From positions 124,001 to 188,000 of the forward strand of contig JAFDZC010000011.1 in NCBI GenBank assembly GCA_018267095.1: DNA of 64,000 nt, given 5' to 3'. Each line of letters begins with the position of its first letter. The stretch's first letter is position 1. This stretch comes from Bacteroidota bacterium. Lineage in GTDB: Bacteria > Bacteroidota > Bacteroidia > Flavobacteriales > Flavobacteriaceae. Both the position numbers and the translations under genes were made by a program. Of the stretch, positions 9,155-20,002 are shown one piece after another. Under the pieces are notes generated by a model that saw nothing but the letters and a program-made list of their open reading frames with translations, ran no database searches and was not told where the DNA came from.

Positions 9155-9846
9155 GCGATGGCCAAAGCTCTGATCAAATCATCTTTTTTATTGCGACTCA
9201 GCGGTATTTTTGTAATTCCGATTTCGGCGTATTTGCTGTTGAATCGTTCTACTTTGTCAATATTAATGATATAAGACTTGTGCACTCGGATAAATTTTTC
9301 TTTCGACAAATCTTTCTCAAATGATTTCATCGTTGAAAGAACCAAGTTACTGTCTTCTTCGGTAACCACTTTCACGTAATCGCCAAAAGCTTCAATCCAT
9401 TTGATTTTAGAGGTGTAGACTTTTAGTTTTTTCAGATTGCTCTTAATGAAAATGTGCTCGCCTTCTTCTTCTTGATTTTCTTTTTTGAGCATATGGAAAT
9501 CCATGGCTCGTTTTACCGAAGCATTAAAACGGTCTAGAGCAATAGGTTTCTGCAAATAATCGGTAGCGTCATAATCAAACGCTTTCATTGCATACTCTGC
9601 TTTAGAAGTAATGAAAATGATTTGTGGTTTAGACTTTAAACCATCAAGAAAATCGAATCCGCTAATAACCGGCATCTCAACATCTAGGAAGATGAGATCA
9701 ACGGTGTGAACCGACATGCAATTTTTTGCTTCAATTGCATTAGAAAAATCTCCAATTAAATGTAAATTTGGATGATTATTTACTAACTTTGCGATGATCA
9801 TCCTTTGGATGGAACTATCATCAACTACAACACAATTTAGTTTCAT
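9151..9846 (-). CDS. LytTR-family response regulator (orphan)
   Basis: Two-domain transcription regulator. The receiver domain (about 1-115) has acidic residues D9-D10, phospho-acceptor D55 in IFLDVEMP, T80-S81 and K100. A LytTR DNA-binding domain (about 130-231) contains the usual WIEAFGDYVKV and FIRVHKSYIINIDKV signatures. No histidine kinase lies beside it, so its partner and target are unknown. It is convergent with priA and divergent from rpsF, with 172 bases between its start and rpsF. Flavobacteria carry many LytTR regulators, often with LytS-like kinases encoded elsewhere. Confidence 0.92.
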   Translation of the reverse strand: MKLNCVVVDDSSIQRMIIAKLVNNHPNLHLIGDFSNAIEAKNCMSVHTVDLIFLDVEMPVISGFDFLDGLKSKPQIIFITSKAEYAMKAFDYDATDYLQKPIALDRFNASVKRAMDFHMLKKENQEEEGEHIFIKSNLKKLKVYTSKIKWIEAFGDYVKVVTEEDSNLVLSTMKSFEKDLSKEKFIRVHKSYIINIDKVERFNSKYAEIGITKIPLSRNKKDDLIRALAIA

Positions 9847-9953
9847 AATTCTAATTTATTATAGATTTGGTGAAGCGAAACTAATATCTTTTTTATTACC
9901 AACCTAATCTTTATCGGCTTTTTTTGCGTTTTAACGATAAAAAATGCATTTTT

Positions 9954-9984
9954 CTTGTTTATTCAAATTTAATTACTACTTTTG
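9954..9984 (+). promoter_or_regulatory. Predicted promoter of rpsF operon
   Basis: A Bacteroidota-type promoter: CTTG at 9954-9957, a 19-base spacer, and TACTTTTG at 9977-9984, which matches the TAnnTTTG -7 consensus exactly. Transcription would begin near 9988, about 30 bases before the rpsF ATG at 10019. Confidence 0.65.
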
Positions 9985-10018
9985 CGCGATTATTCAAAAA
10001 ACACCTTAATTAATTATT

Positions 10019-10357
10019 ATGAAACATTACGAAACTGTTTTCATTTTAAATCCCGTTTTATCTGATGTTCAGGTAAAGGAAACAGTGAGCAAATTTGAAG
10101 ATTTTCTTACTTCCCGCGGAGCCGAAATGATTTCTAAAGAGGATTGGGGCCTAAAAAAAATGGCTTATGAAATCCAAAACAAGAAAAGTGGTTTTTACCA
10201 TTTGTTCGAATTTAAAGTTACTCCAGAAGTTTTATTAGCTTTTGAAACTGAATTCAGACGCGACGAAAGAGTTATGCGTTTCTTGACCGTTAGCTTAGAC
10301 AAACATGCAATTGCCTGGGCAGAGAGAAGAAGAACCAAATTAAATGCAAAAGCGTAA
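10019..10357 (+). CDS. rpsF: 30S ribosomal protein S6 (bS6)
   Basis: Ribosomal protein S6, first gene of a conserved rpsF-rpsR-rplI operon. The start ([18 protein letters not shown]) and the core ([34 protein letters not shown] stretch) are typical, and 112 residues is a normal length. In the platform of the small subunit it pairs with S18. Published structural work on Flavobacterium johnsoniae ribosomes implicates S6, S18 and S21 in masking the 3' tail of 16S rRNA, fitting the lack of Shine-Dalgarno sites in this window. The gene has a strong predicted promoter upstream and ends 2 bases before rpsR. Confidence 0.97.
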   Translation: MKHYETVFILNPVLSDVQVKETVSKFEDFLTSRGAEMISKEDWGLKKMAYEIQNKKSGFYHLFEFKVTPEVLLAFETEFRRDERVMRFLTVSLDKHAIAWAERRRTKLNAKA

Positions 10358-10359
10358 TC

Positions 10360-10656
10360 ATGGCAAATATCCAACAATCAGCTGCAGGTAAGAAAGATGG
10401 AGATATCAGATATCTTACACCTTTAAATATAGAAACGAACAAAACCAAAAAATACTGTCGTTTCAAAAAAGCCGGAATCAAATATGTAGATTATAAAGAT
10501 CCGGACTTCCTTTTAAAATTCGTAAACGAGCAAGGTAAAATTTTACCTCGTCGTCTGACCGGAACTTCTTTGAAATACCAAAGAAAAGTGTCAGTTGCTG
10601 TTAAAAGAGCCAGACATTTAGCGTTAATGCCATATGTGGCTGATTTACTAAAATAA
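10360..10656 (+). CDS. rpsR: 30S ribosomal protein S18 (bS18)
   Basis: Ribosomal protein S18, 98 residues. The family core is clear: [18 protein letters not shown], then [17 protein letters not shown] and the basic helix [15 protein letters not shown]. It lies 2 bases after rpsF and 15 bases before rplI and is certainly part of the same transcript. It binds S6 and 16S rRNA helix 22/23 in the platform. Confidence 0.97.
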   Translation: MANIQQSAAGKKDGDIRYLTPLNIETNKTKKYCRFKKAGIKYVDYKDPDFLLKFVNEQGKILPRRLTGTSLKYQRKVSVAVKRARHLALMPYVADLLK

Positions 10657-10671
10657 TAAGGAAGCACAATT

Positions 10672-11112
10672 ATGGAACTTATATTAAAGAAAGACGTACA
10701 GAATTTAGGTTTTAAAGACGATGTAGTAACGGTTAAACCAGGTTACGGTCGTAATTACCTTATTCCACAAGGTTTTGCTCAAATGGCAACACCTTCAGCT
10801 AAAAAAGTTTTGGCTGAGAACTTAAAACAAAAAGCACACAAAGAAGCCAAACTTGTTAGCGATGCACAAGCATTGGGCGAAGCTTTAAAAGCGCTTGAAA
10901 TCAAAATTACTTCTAAAGCAGGTGGTGAGAAATTGTTTGGTTCAGTAACCAACATTGATATTGCTGAAGCTTTAGAGAAAGCAGGTCACAACATCGACAG
11001 AAAATTCATCACCAGCGGAATCGTAAAACGTACCGGTAAATATACTGCCAGCGTTCGTTTGCACCGTTCAGTAATTGTTGAGTTGTCTTACGATGTAGTT
11101 GCTGAGCAATAA
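10672..11112 (+). CDS. rplI: 50S ribosomal protein L9 (bL9)
   Basis: Ribosomal protein L9, 146 residues. The N-terminal domain (MELILKKDVQNLGFKDDVV, PGYGRNYLIPQGFA) binds 23S rRNA. A long helix (about 40-75, rich in Lys, Ala and Glu) connects it to the C-terminal domain with GGEKLFGSVTNIDIAEAL. It closes the S6-S18-L9 operon and is followed by a strong terminator at 11135-11163. Confidence 0.97.
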   Translation: MELILKKDVQNLGFKDDVVTVKPGYGRNYLIPQGFAQMATPSAKKVLAENLKQKAHKEAKLVSDAQALGEALKALEIKITSKAGGEKLFGSVTNIDIAEALEKAGHNIDRKFITSGIVKRTGKYTASVRLHRSVIVELSYDVVAEQ

Positions 11113-11134
11113 GATTTCAAAATACAATACCAAG

Positions 11135-11163
11135 AATCCCGATTAGCGTCGGGATTTTTTTTT
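11135..11163 (+). terminator. Rho-independent terminator of rpsF-rpsR-rplI
   Basis: Stem AATCCCGA / TCGGGATT with a 6-base loop, followed by a run of nine T residues. Confidence 0.85.
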
Positions 11164-11170
11164 AATGTTA

Positions 11171-11260
11171 TTTTTTAGAAGCTATTCCGGCTATTCATTG
11201 CAATCTTTTGCGCCGAAACCCGGCACAAAAGGATTTTCATTACTATCCGGGCTATGGCAA
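11171..11260 (+). repeat. Dispersed hairpin element, copy B
   Basis: Copy B has a T-run, AGAAGCTATT, CCGG, a central hairpin (CTTTTGCGCCG / CGGCACAAAAG), GGAT, and a closing CCGGGCTATGGCAA. The outer arm is CCGG pairing with CCGG, where other copies have CCCG with CGGG. It lies between the rplI terminator and the DUF6495 gene and creates a false 40-codon extension of the latter. Confidence 0.8.
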
Positions 11261-11284
11261 TCAATTCACCTGAAACCACAATTC

Positions 11285-11758
11285 ATGAAATACACCCGAC
11301 TCACCCAAGAACAATTTGAAGAACTACATCCGGAATTCATTAATTTTCTCGCTGCACAAACCATTGACAAAAACGAGTGGGATGAACTAAAAAAAAGCAA
11401 ACCCGAAGTTGCTGAACAAGAACTCGATATATTCTCAGATTTGATTTGGGAAGGCGTGCTCAGCAGAACGCGCTATTTAGAGCATTTTTCAAATACACAT
11501 GTTTTTTTATTTGAATGCTTTGAATCTCATATTGAATCCATCATTATTAAATCTCTACGCTCAGATATCGATTTGTTAACACAAAATGGACTGCGTTGGC
11601 TCAATCAAGAAATGTTTGGCCCAGAAGTCGAAATTAGATTGGGCAAAAAAGAATACGCTGAAGAGCGAAACGCAGCTATTTTTAGCTTGATACAACAAGG
11701 TGCTTACCTCAGTGGCGGTGAAATGTATCAGCAACTCATGAGTGTAATTCGTTCATAA
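11285..11758 (+). CDS. DUF6495 family protein
   Basis: Probable cytoplasmic protein of 157 residues, matching from memory the Bacteroidota family DUF6495. It is acidic, with features such as LTQEQFEELHPEFINFLAAQ, a Trp-rich stretch DLIWEGVL and a C-terminal GAYLSGGEMYQQL. Function unknown. The open frame reaches back to 11165, but those 40 codons are repeat copy B. The ATG at 11285 (MKYTRLTQ) is therefore the better start. There is no signal peptide. ligA follows 63 bases later in the same direction. Confidence 0.8.
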   Translation: MKYTRLTQEQFEELHPEFINFLAAQTIDKNEWDELKKSKPEVAEQELDIFSDLIWEGVLSRTRYLEHFSNTHVFLFECFESHIESIIIKSLRSDIDLLTQNGLRWLNQEMFGPEVEIRLGKKEYAEERNAAIFSLIQQGAYLSGGEMYQQLMSVIRS

Positions 11759-14486
<2,728 letters not shown>

Positions 14487-14563
14487 TTAGTTTTTTGGTG
14501 AAATTCCAGAGCATTATTTAATAATTTATGTAAATTTAGCCAAGATTAACCACACCACTAATC

Positions 14564-15292
14564 ATGAAAAAGAAAAGCGAGGTTTTGTTCAAAAAGAAAT
14601 TGATCAAACCATTCATTGCCATTTACTTTTTCCTATCACTTGTTGAAGTTTTGGCCGAGTATTATAACGATTCATTTTATATATCGGTTTCAAAACCTTT
14701 TTTAATGCCTTTACTTATTCTGATTTATTACTTTTCTTCTAAAAGATTTGATTTGTATTTTGTGTCGTCGCTAATCGCAGCATGGTTAGCAAATTTATTT
14801 TTATTGAAAAGTAATTCGACACATTTTATCATCGGGGCAACATTTATTCTTATTTATCGTTTGTTGGTCATGTCATTGGTTTTAAGAAGAGTTAAGTTTT
14901 CGGGTTACTTGCCTTTTACGTTGGGATGTTTGCCCTTTCTATTTATCTTTTTATTCGTTGCTAATGTTGCTTACAGTCAACTTTCAGATCATTTTATATT
15001 ATACTTGATTCAAGGTGTTTTCATGATTCTTTTCGGTGGATTCTGTTTGAGTAGCTATGTGATTAAACCATCGACTTCGAATACTTTTTTGCTCATCAGT
15101 ACAATGCTATTTACTGCTACTCAATTTATAGTTGTCATCAAAGGATTTCATCCGAGTTTGGGAAGGTTGCAATCGGTTGCCATGTTATTTTTTGTAGCCG
15201 CGCAGTATTTGTTGTATAAGTTTATGATGCGTGATGAGCGAAAAAGAAGACGTTATTCAATTGTCAATCAGAGTCGAAGAATGAAGGCTTAA
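14564..15292 (+). CDS. YhhN-like membrane protein, paralogue 2
   Basis: 242-residue polytopic membrane protein, related to its neighbours. It shares the order LVEVLAEYYND, SKPFLMPLLIL, AWLANLFLL, YRLLVMSLVL, LPFLFIFLFVANV, the LISTMLFTATQFIVVIKGF helix, and a C-terminal AQYLLYKFM. The Gly-Asp of the YhhN motif is replaced (AWLANLFLL), so catalysis like that of true YhhN enzymes is doubtful. The C-terminus is strongly basic (RDERKRRRYSIVNQSRRMK). It lies 77 bases after paralogue 1. Confidence 0.65.
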   Translation: MKKKSEVLFKKKLIKPFIAIYFFLSLVEVLAEYYNDSFYISVSKPFLMPLLILIYYFSSKRFDLYFVSSLIAAWLANLFLLKSNSTHFIIGATFILIYRLLVMSLVLRRVKFSGYLPFTLGCLPFLFIFLFVANVAYSQLSDHFILYLIQGVFMILFGGFCLSSYVIKPSTSNTFLLISTMLFTATQFIVVIKGFHPSLGRLQSVAMLFFVAAQYLLYKFMMRDERKRRRYSIVNQSRRMKA

Positions 15293-15300
15293 GCTCTGAA

Positions 15301-15996
15301 ATGATTTTGACTGACCCACATATGCGTTCACGAGTGCTCACAAGTGCTTATTTTTTGATGATTTTCGTCGAAATAACTGCTGCGCTTATTGACTATCAAC
15401 CTTTGATTTTTGCGGCACATGTTGCACTTCCGATTTTGTTGCTAGGACTCTATTTTACTGAATTTAAAATCAAGTCAAATCTAATGTTGACCTTGTTGAT
15501 ACTGCAAATCATCAGCAATGTTTACTTCTTTTTTGCCATGACCAATTTGTATATATACACTTTAGTCAGTTTTATTTTGCTAAGAGTTTTATCGCTTATT
15601 TTGGTTTATAAAAACACACCCGAAAGAAACTACTTGCATATACTCACAGGTACATTTCCGTTTATGCTGATTTTTTTTTATTTGGCATCGGTTACCAGTG
15701 ATGTTTCAGATATCGAGTTTGACATTTTGATTTTTCAGAATATACTCATATCGATTTTGGGTGGCTTATCAGTGGTGAATTATCTCAAGAATGACAATCG
15801 AACCCACTCGCTATTGCTCATCAGTACGCTGTTGTATATTGGTTTGCGATTTATTGTTTTTATTGAGCACTATTTTTTGAATGAACAAGCGAATTTAGTT
15901 TATAAGCCTTTTGAAATCATTTTATCTTCGTTGGCAACATTTTCTTTTTATAAATTTGTATTGACAGCCAATGAATCAAACCATGCAAATTCTTAA
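15301..15996 (+). CDS. YhhN-like membrane protein, paralogue 3
   Basis: 231-residue polytopic membrane protein of the same local family. The first helix contains FVEITAALID, followed by AAHVALPILLLGLY (the KP motif is lost), LQIISNVYFFF, LRVLSLILVYKN, TGTFPFMLIFFYLASVTSD and LLISTLLYIGLRFIVFI. It is more diverged than paralogues 2 and 4. It begins 8 bases after paralogue 2, and its end overlaps paralogue 4 by 26 bases, so the three are probably one transcript. Confidence 0.65.
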   Translation: MILTDPHMRSRVLTSAYFLMIFVEITAALIDYQPLIFAAHVALPILLLGLYFTEFKIKSNLMLTLLILQIISNVYFFFAMTNLYIYTLVSFILLRVLSLILVYKNTPERNYLHILTGTFPFMLIFFYLASVTSDVSDIEFDILIFQNILISILGGLSVVNYLKNDNRTHSLLLISTLLYIGLRFIVFIEHYFLNEQANLVYKPFEIILSSLATFSFYKFVLTANESNHANS

Positions 15997-16669
15997 GTCG
16001 CATATTGTCAGTATTTTATTCTTCAGTGTTACACTTGTATTGATTTTTGCAGAATACAATCAGTGGGAAGTGGTTTTGTATGTTTTTAAACCGATGCTTA
16101 TTCCTCTGCTATTATGGCAATACATTATAACTGCTAAGCAAAAATGTTATTGGTATGTAATCGCTTTAGGATTTGCTTTTTTGTCTAATTTATTTTTGCT
16201 TTCGAATGCTTCCGAATGTGTATTGCTGGGAATAATATCATTTCTGTTTTATCGAATTGCCACCATTATTACGGTTGTAAAAGTCGGGAGTCCAGTTTTG
16301 TTGCTGCCTCTAATATTGGCTACACTGCCATTTATTTTTGTGTTTACCTACTTAATTTACATCATAATTCCGCCCGATAATCCGAATTTTTATCCAAGCA
16401 TCATCAACGATTTAATTATTTCGATTTTTAGTGGATTGGGATTATCACAGTATGTGATGCATGACAATAAGCAAAATTCTTGGCTCATCATCAGTACATT
16501 GCTGTTTACTTTTTTGGTAGTAGTATTTATGATTCAGCATTTTTATTTATCCAATGTCGTTTTTCAACCGGTTTCTGCTTTGGTTTTCTCATTGGCGCAT
16601 TATGCATTTTACATGTTTATGAAAGAAACTGAATCAGATGAAAATCAAACTACGATGGATCGTCCGTGA
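15971..16669 (+). CDS. YhhN-like membrane protein, paralogue 4
   Basis: 232-residue polytopic membrane protein. Shared features are LIFAEYNQW, FKPMLIPLLLWQY (KP kept), FLSNLFLLSN, YRIATIITVV, LATLPFIFVFTYLIY, and LIISTLLFTFLVVVFMIQHFY. The start at 15971 lies inside the end of paralogue 3. The last 25 bases overlap the 3' end of the convergent metallophosphatase gene. As in paralogues 2 and 3, the Gly-Asp of the YhhN motif is missing. Confidence 0.65.
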   Translation: MNQTMQILKSHIVSILFFSVTLVLIFAEYNQWEVVLYVFKPMLIPLLLWQYIITAKQKCYWYVIALGFAFLSNLFLLSNASECVLLGIISFLFYRIATIITVVKVGSPVLLLPLILATLPFIFVFTYLIYIIIPPDNPNFYPSIINDLIISIFSGLGLSQYVMHDNKQNSWLIISTLLFTFLVVVFMIQHFYLSNVVFQPVSALVFSLAHYAFYMFMKETESDENQTTMDRP

Positions 16670-17556
16670 GCAGCTTTTTGGCTGTCGGTGTCAAAGTAAA
16701 AATCAATTCGGCCCAAATTCACGCCATAACAACCCACTTGATTGACCAAAACATCTTGATTTGCTGCATTTTTAACAATGGTTGGCTTGTCTAAAAAAGT
16801 ATGTGTATGACCGCCAATGATTAAATCAATATCCTGTGTTAATCCGGCCAATTTCAAATCACAAATCTTATCCGGCTCATTTTTGTACTGATAACCTATG
16901 TGTGAAAGGCAAATTACCAAATCACATTTTTGTTCATGTTTGAGGATGCGCGCCATATCCTGCGCAATTTCAACCGGATCGTTGTATACTGTTTCTTTGG
17001 AATTCTTCTTATCTACCAAGCCTTCTAACTGAACGCCTAAACCAAAAACACCTACTTTGATTCCGTCTTTATTAAAGATTTTATATGGCGGAATCAACCC
17101 GCTCAGTACCGTATTTTTAAAATCGTAATTGGCTGATACAAATCCAAAACCTGCGTTGGGCAATTGTGCATAAAAACCGTCGATTCCATTGTCAAAATCA
17201 TGGTTGCCCAAAGTCGCCAAATCGTATTTCATCATCGTCATGAGTTTTAATTCCAGCTCGCCGCCATAATAATTAAAATAGGGTGTTCCCTGAAAAATAT
17301 CCCCCGCATCAAGCAATAAAACGTTCGGATTTTCGGCTCGAATCGCTTCAATCAGAGTTGCTCTTCTGGCCACGCCGCCCATATTCGGGTTTTTCGGATG
17401 TGTAGGCGGAAACGGATCAACATAACTGTGCACATCGTTGGTATGCAGCACCGTCAAATGTTTTTTCTTGGCCGATTGAAAACTGCTCAAACCGAGTCCC
17501 AAACCAACCAAAGCAGTTGATGCCAATGTTTTTTCAATAAAATCGCGTCTTTTCAT
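16645..17556 (-). CDS. Tat-exported metallophosphatase (5'-nucleotidase N-terminal half)
   Basis: Metallophosphatase of the UshA/5'-nucleotidase type, carrying only the catalytic domain. The N-terminus MKRRDFIEKTLASTALVGLG is a twin-arginine signal. Metal-binding motifs follow: HTNDVHS, DAGDIFQGTPYF, TLGNHDFD, CLSHIGY and GGHTHTF. The usual C-terminal substrate domain is absent here but is encoded by the next gene upstream in the transcript (17661-18449). ATG at 17556 is preferred to the GTG at 17562. Probable function: hydrolysis of nucleotides or other phosphoesters in the periplasm. The 3' end overlaps paralogue 4 of the YhhN-like array on the other strand. Confidence 0.88.
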   Translation of the reverse strand: MKRRDFIEKTLASTALVGLGLGLSSFQSAKKKHLTVLHTNDVHSYVDPFPPTHPKNPNMGGVARRATLIEAIRAENPNVLLLDAGDIFQGTPYFNYYGGELELKLMTMMKYDLATLGNHDFDNGIDGFYAQLPNAGFGFVSANYDFKNTVLSGLIPPYKIFNKDGIKVGVFGLGVQLEGLVDKKNSKETVYNDPVEIAQDMARILKHEQKCDLVICLSHIGYQYKNEPDKICDLKLAGLTQDIDLIIGGHTHTFLDKPTIVKNAANQDVLVNQVGCYGVNLGRIDFYFDTDSQKAAHGRSIVV

Positions 17557-17580
17557 GAGCACAATGATGGGTAAAAATGA

Positions 17581-17669
17581 TTTTTTATTTGAAGCTATTT
17601 CCCGCTTTTCGCCTGTATCTCGCTGCGTAAACTACGCGAGGATGCCGGCTGCAATCGGGGCTAGGGCTG
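17581..17669 (+). repeat. Dispersed hairpin element, copy C
   Basis: Copy C has a T-run, TGAAGCTATTT, CCCGC, a central hairpin (CTCGCTGCGTA / TACGCGAG), GGATGCCGGCTGCAAT and CGGGGCTAGGGCTG. It sits exactly between the two genes of the split 5'-nucleotidase. On the minus strand its CCC TAG gives the upstream gene its last codon and stop. Confidence 0.87.
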
Positions 17670-18449
17670 TTGACCTTCCACAGTAATTCGTTTATCCTGA
17701 ATCAACGGAATCGTATCAACATCCTTAAAATAATCAATGAGTATATTTCTGAGTTTATAGTCTAAATCGTATTTGTAAATCCCTTTTTTAAAGAAGTTCA
17801 TGTTGTCGCCGCCGTTTGATAAATAGTCATTGGTGCCCACATAATAAATCTGATTCGGGTAAAAAGGCTTTCCTTGAATTTGAATGTTTTTAGGCTTGTT
17901 GTCAGTACCAATAGTAAAAGTCAATCCGCTGATTGGGTGCGGTTTTTTCTCGGTAATGATGTAATTGAGCATTTCTTCAATCTGTTCGCCTTTGAGCGCA
18001 ATCACCACCAAACTGTTTTCAAAAGGCATGATCTCAAAAGCAGTTCTGGCTGTAACATCGCCTTGCGGAATAATCGAACGAATTCCGCCGTGGTTGAGCA
18101 AAACAATATCGATGGATTTTTTTTCTCTGGTTTGAAAAATCGGATTGCCTTTTTGCATCACGACATCGGCAAATAAATTGCCCATTGGTGTTTGCCATTG
18201 GCCATTTTTATCAAGAGTCTGCGGCGCATAAGCCAAAACAGTGCTCAAGTCTTGGTCAATATGTTGGCGATAAGGTTTGATAAAGTTCTCAATTTCAGTT
18301 GCTTCTTTTTGGTTGTCTGTAATGCCGATTTCTTTTCCGGTTATTTGGTTTACATATAGTTTTTGATGACCGCAAGAACTAACGAATAAAAGTGTTAAGA
18401 ATAAAACAAAATAAACCGTGAGAACGTTATAGTTTTTTAGTTTTGACAT
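17661..18449 (-). CDS. 5'-nucleotidase C-terminal domain lipoprotein
   Basis: 262-residue lipoprotein: hydrophobic N-terminus with lipobox LFVSS-C (Cys26), then a 5'-nucleotidase C-terminal (5_nucleotid_C) domain. Family signatures include TPMGNLFADVV, NHGGIRSIIPQGDVTARTAFEIMPF, and the substrate-binding loop VGTNDYLSNGGDNM. The catalytic metallophosphatase domain is in the next gene (16645-17556), so a two-domain enzyme is coded in two pieces with different export signals (Sec/lipoprotein here, Tat there). The stop codon (17661-17663) is contributed by repeat copy C. It is divergent from the DUF6913 gene. Confidence 0.88.
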   Translation of the reverse strand: MSKLKNYNVLTVYFVLFLTLLFVSSCGHQKLYVNQITGKEIGITDNQKEATEIENFIKPYRQHIDQDLSTVLAYAPQTLDKNGQWQTPMGNLFADVVMQKGNPIFQTREKKSIDIVLLNHGGIRSIIPQGDVTARTAFEIMPFENSLVVIALKGEQIEEMLNYIITEKKPHPISGLTFTIGTDNKPKNIQIQGKPFYPNQIYYVGTNDYLSNGGDNMNFFKKGIYKYDLDYKLRNILIDYFKDVDTIPLIQDKRITVEGQQP

Positions 18450-18498
18450 CCCGAAATGAAACTTATTTAATTAAATTTGTGAACCAAGTAAAAGTAGT

Positions 18499-19017
18499 AT
18501 GTTTTTAAATTATTTGAAGAATTTTTTTACCCAAAAAACCGTTAAGAAAAATCTATCGAATGTAAAACATATCGAATCGCCTAAAGCCATCGAAACCGTC
18601 GGGATAATTTTTGACGAAACTTACTTTTACGAACGCGAAGCTTTGGTGTCTGAATTAGTTAAAAACGGAATTCAACAAGCAAACGTTAAAGTATTGGTTT
18701 TTAAAGACAAAATCAAGAAAAAAGAAACGTTTGATTATCCTGTTTTTAGTTACAAAGACTTGAGTTGGCGGGCTACTTTTGACAAGTCTGAAGTAAAAGA
18801 TTTTATAGCTCAAAAGTTTGATTTGTTGATCAATTATTACGATACCGAAAAAGCTGCTTTGCTGTTGGTTTCGCATCAATCCAAAGCAACCTTTAAAGTA
18901 GGTTTTGCCTCGGTCGATAAAAAACTCAACAATTTGATGATCCATACCCATGCGGAGAATTATCAGGTTTTTGCTGAAGAGCTTTTTAAATATTTAAAAA
19001 TATTAAACAAAATATAG
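18499..19017 (+). CDS. DUF6913 family protein
   Basis: 172-residue cytoplasmic protein resembling the Bacteroidota family DUF6913 (from memory). It has a Lys-rich N-terminus and an alternating alpha/beta pattern ([59 protein letters not shown]). Function unknown. A TAAATTTG box at 18472-18479 may be its -7 element, giving a leader of about 16 bases. The stop is one base before the dapA start, so the two genes are probably co-translated. Confidence 0.75.
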   Translation: MFLNYLKNFFTQKTVKKNLSNVKHIESPKAIETVGIIFDETYFYEREALVSELVKNGIQQANVKVLVFKDKIKKKETFDYPVFSYKDLSWRATFDKSEVKDFIAQKFDLLINYYDTEKAALLLVSHQSKATFKVGFASVDKKLNNLMIHTHAENYQVFAEELFKYLKILNKI

Positions 19018-19018
19018 T

Positions 19019-19894
19019 ATGCAATCTCTTATTGGCACCGGAGTCGCTCTGGTCACACCGTTTAAAAAAGATTTTTCAGTAGATGTTGAAGCGCTCAAAA
19101 GAATCGTTGATTTTCAAGTCGAAAATAAAATTGAGTACTTGGTTGTCTTAGGAACCACCGCCGAAAGCGCCACTTTGAGCAAATCCGAGAAAGAGCTTGT
19201 CATACAAACGGTGATTGAAGCTAATAAAGGACGATTGCCTTTGGTTCTAGGTGTTGGAAGTAACAATACAGCTGAAGTTATTGAAGAACTTAAAACCCGC
19301 GATTTATCAGCTTTTGATGCAATTTTGTCGGTTTCACCGTATTATAACAAACCAACACAAGAAGGGATTTACCAGCATTTTAGAGCTATCGCCGAGGTAT
19401 CACCCAAACCTATTATTTTGTACAATGTTCCGGGCAGAACTTCTAGTAACATATTGCCGTCAACAGTGATTCGTTTGGCCAATGATTTCAAAAATATTGT
19501 AGCCATCAAAGAGGCTGCCGGTGATATCGTGCAAGCCATGCAACTTATTCAAAATAAACCCAAAGATTTCTTAGTGATTTCGGGAGATGATATGATAGCG
19601 CTTCCGATGGTTTTAGCCGGTGGGAGCGGAGTAATATCGGTTATTGCAGAAGGTTGCCCGAAAGATTTTTCTGAAATGATACGCTTGGGATTACAACGAA
19701 AAGTTGATGAAGCTTATGCTTTGCACTATCGTTACGCCGATTTGATTGATATGATTTTTGAACAAGGAAATCCGGCCGGAATCAAAGAAGTTTTCAAATC
19801 GCTTGGATTGTCTGAAAACACGGTTCGTTTGCCACTTGTAAACGTTAATCAAGACTTGGCAAATAGAATAGAAAGATTCGTTAAAAGCCTCTAG
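19019..19894 (+). CDS. dapA: 4-Hydroxy-tetrahydrodipicolinate synthase
   Basis: Class I aldolase condensing pyruvate with aspartate semialdehyde, the committed step to lysine and diaminopimelate for peptidoglycan. Seen: [10 protein letters not shown] at the start, [15 protein letters not shown], catalytic Tyr135 in [11 protein letters not shown], and Schiff-base Lys164 in [23 protein letters not shown] is the conserved C-terminal barrel loop. At 291 residues it is complete. It begins one base after the DUF6913 stop. Confidence 0.96.
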   Translation: MQSLIGTGVALVTPFKKDFSVDVEALKRIVDFQVENKIEYLVVLGTTAESATLSKSEKELVIQTVIEANKGRLPLVLGVGSNNTAEVIEELKTRDLSAFDAILSVSPYYNKPTQEGIYQHFRAIAEVSPKPIILYNVPGRTSSNILPSTVIRLANDFKNIVAIKEAAGDIVQAMQLIQNKPKDFLVISGDDMIALPMVLAGGSGVISVIAEGCPKDFSEMIRLGLQRKVDEAYALHYRYADLIDMIFEQGNPAGIKEVFKSLGLSENTVRLPLVNVNQDLANRIERFVKSL

Positions 19895-19925
19895 GAAACA
19901 CCTTATTTTAGCTCGTAAAAAATAT

Positions 19926-19955
19926 TTTGTCGTAAGTAATTAATAACTACATTTG
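19926..19955 (+). promoter_or_regulatory. Predicted promoter upstream of bamD
   Basis: TTTG at 19926-19929, an 18-base gap, then TACATTTG at 19948-19955 (exact TAnnTTTG). The predicted start is near 19959, about 44 bases before the bamD ATG. Confidence 0.6.
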
Positions 19956-20002
19956 CAGTTCGTTTTTAAAGACGTATTCTGGCGCGTATCCAGACAAATT
20001 TT

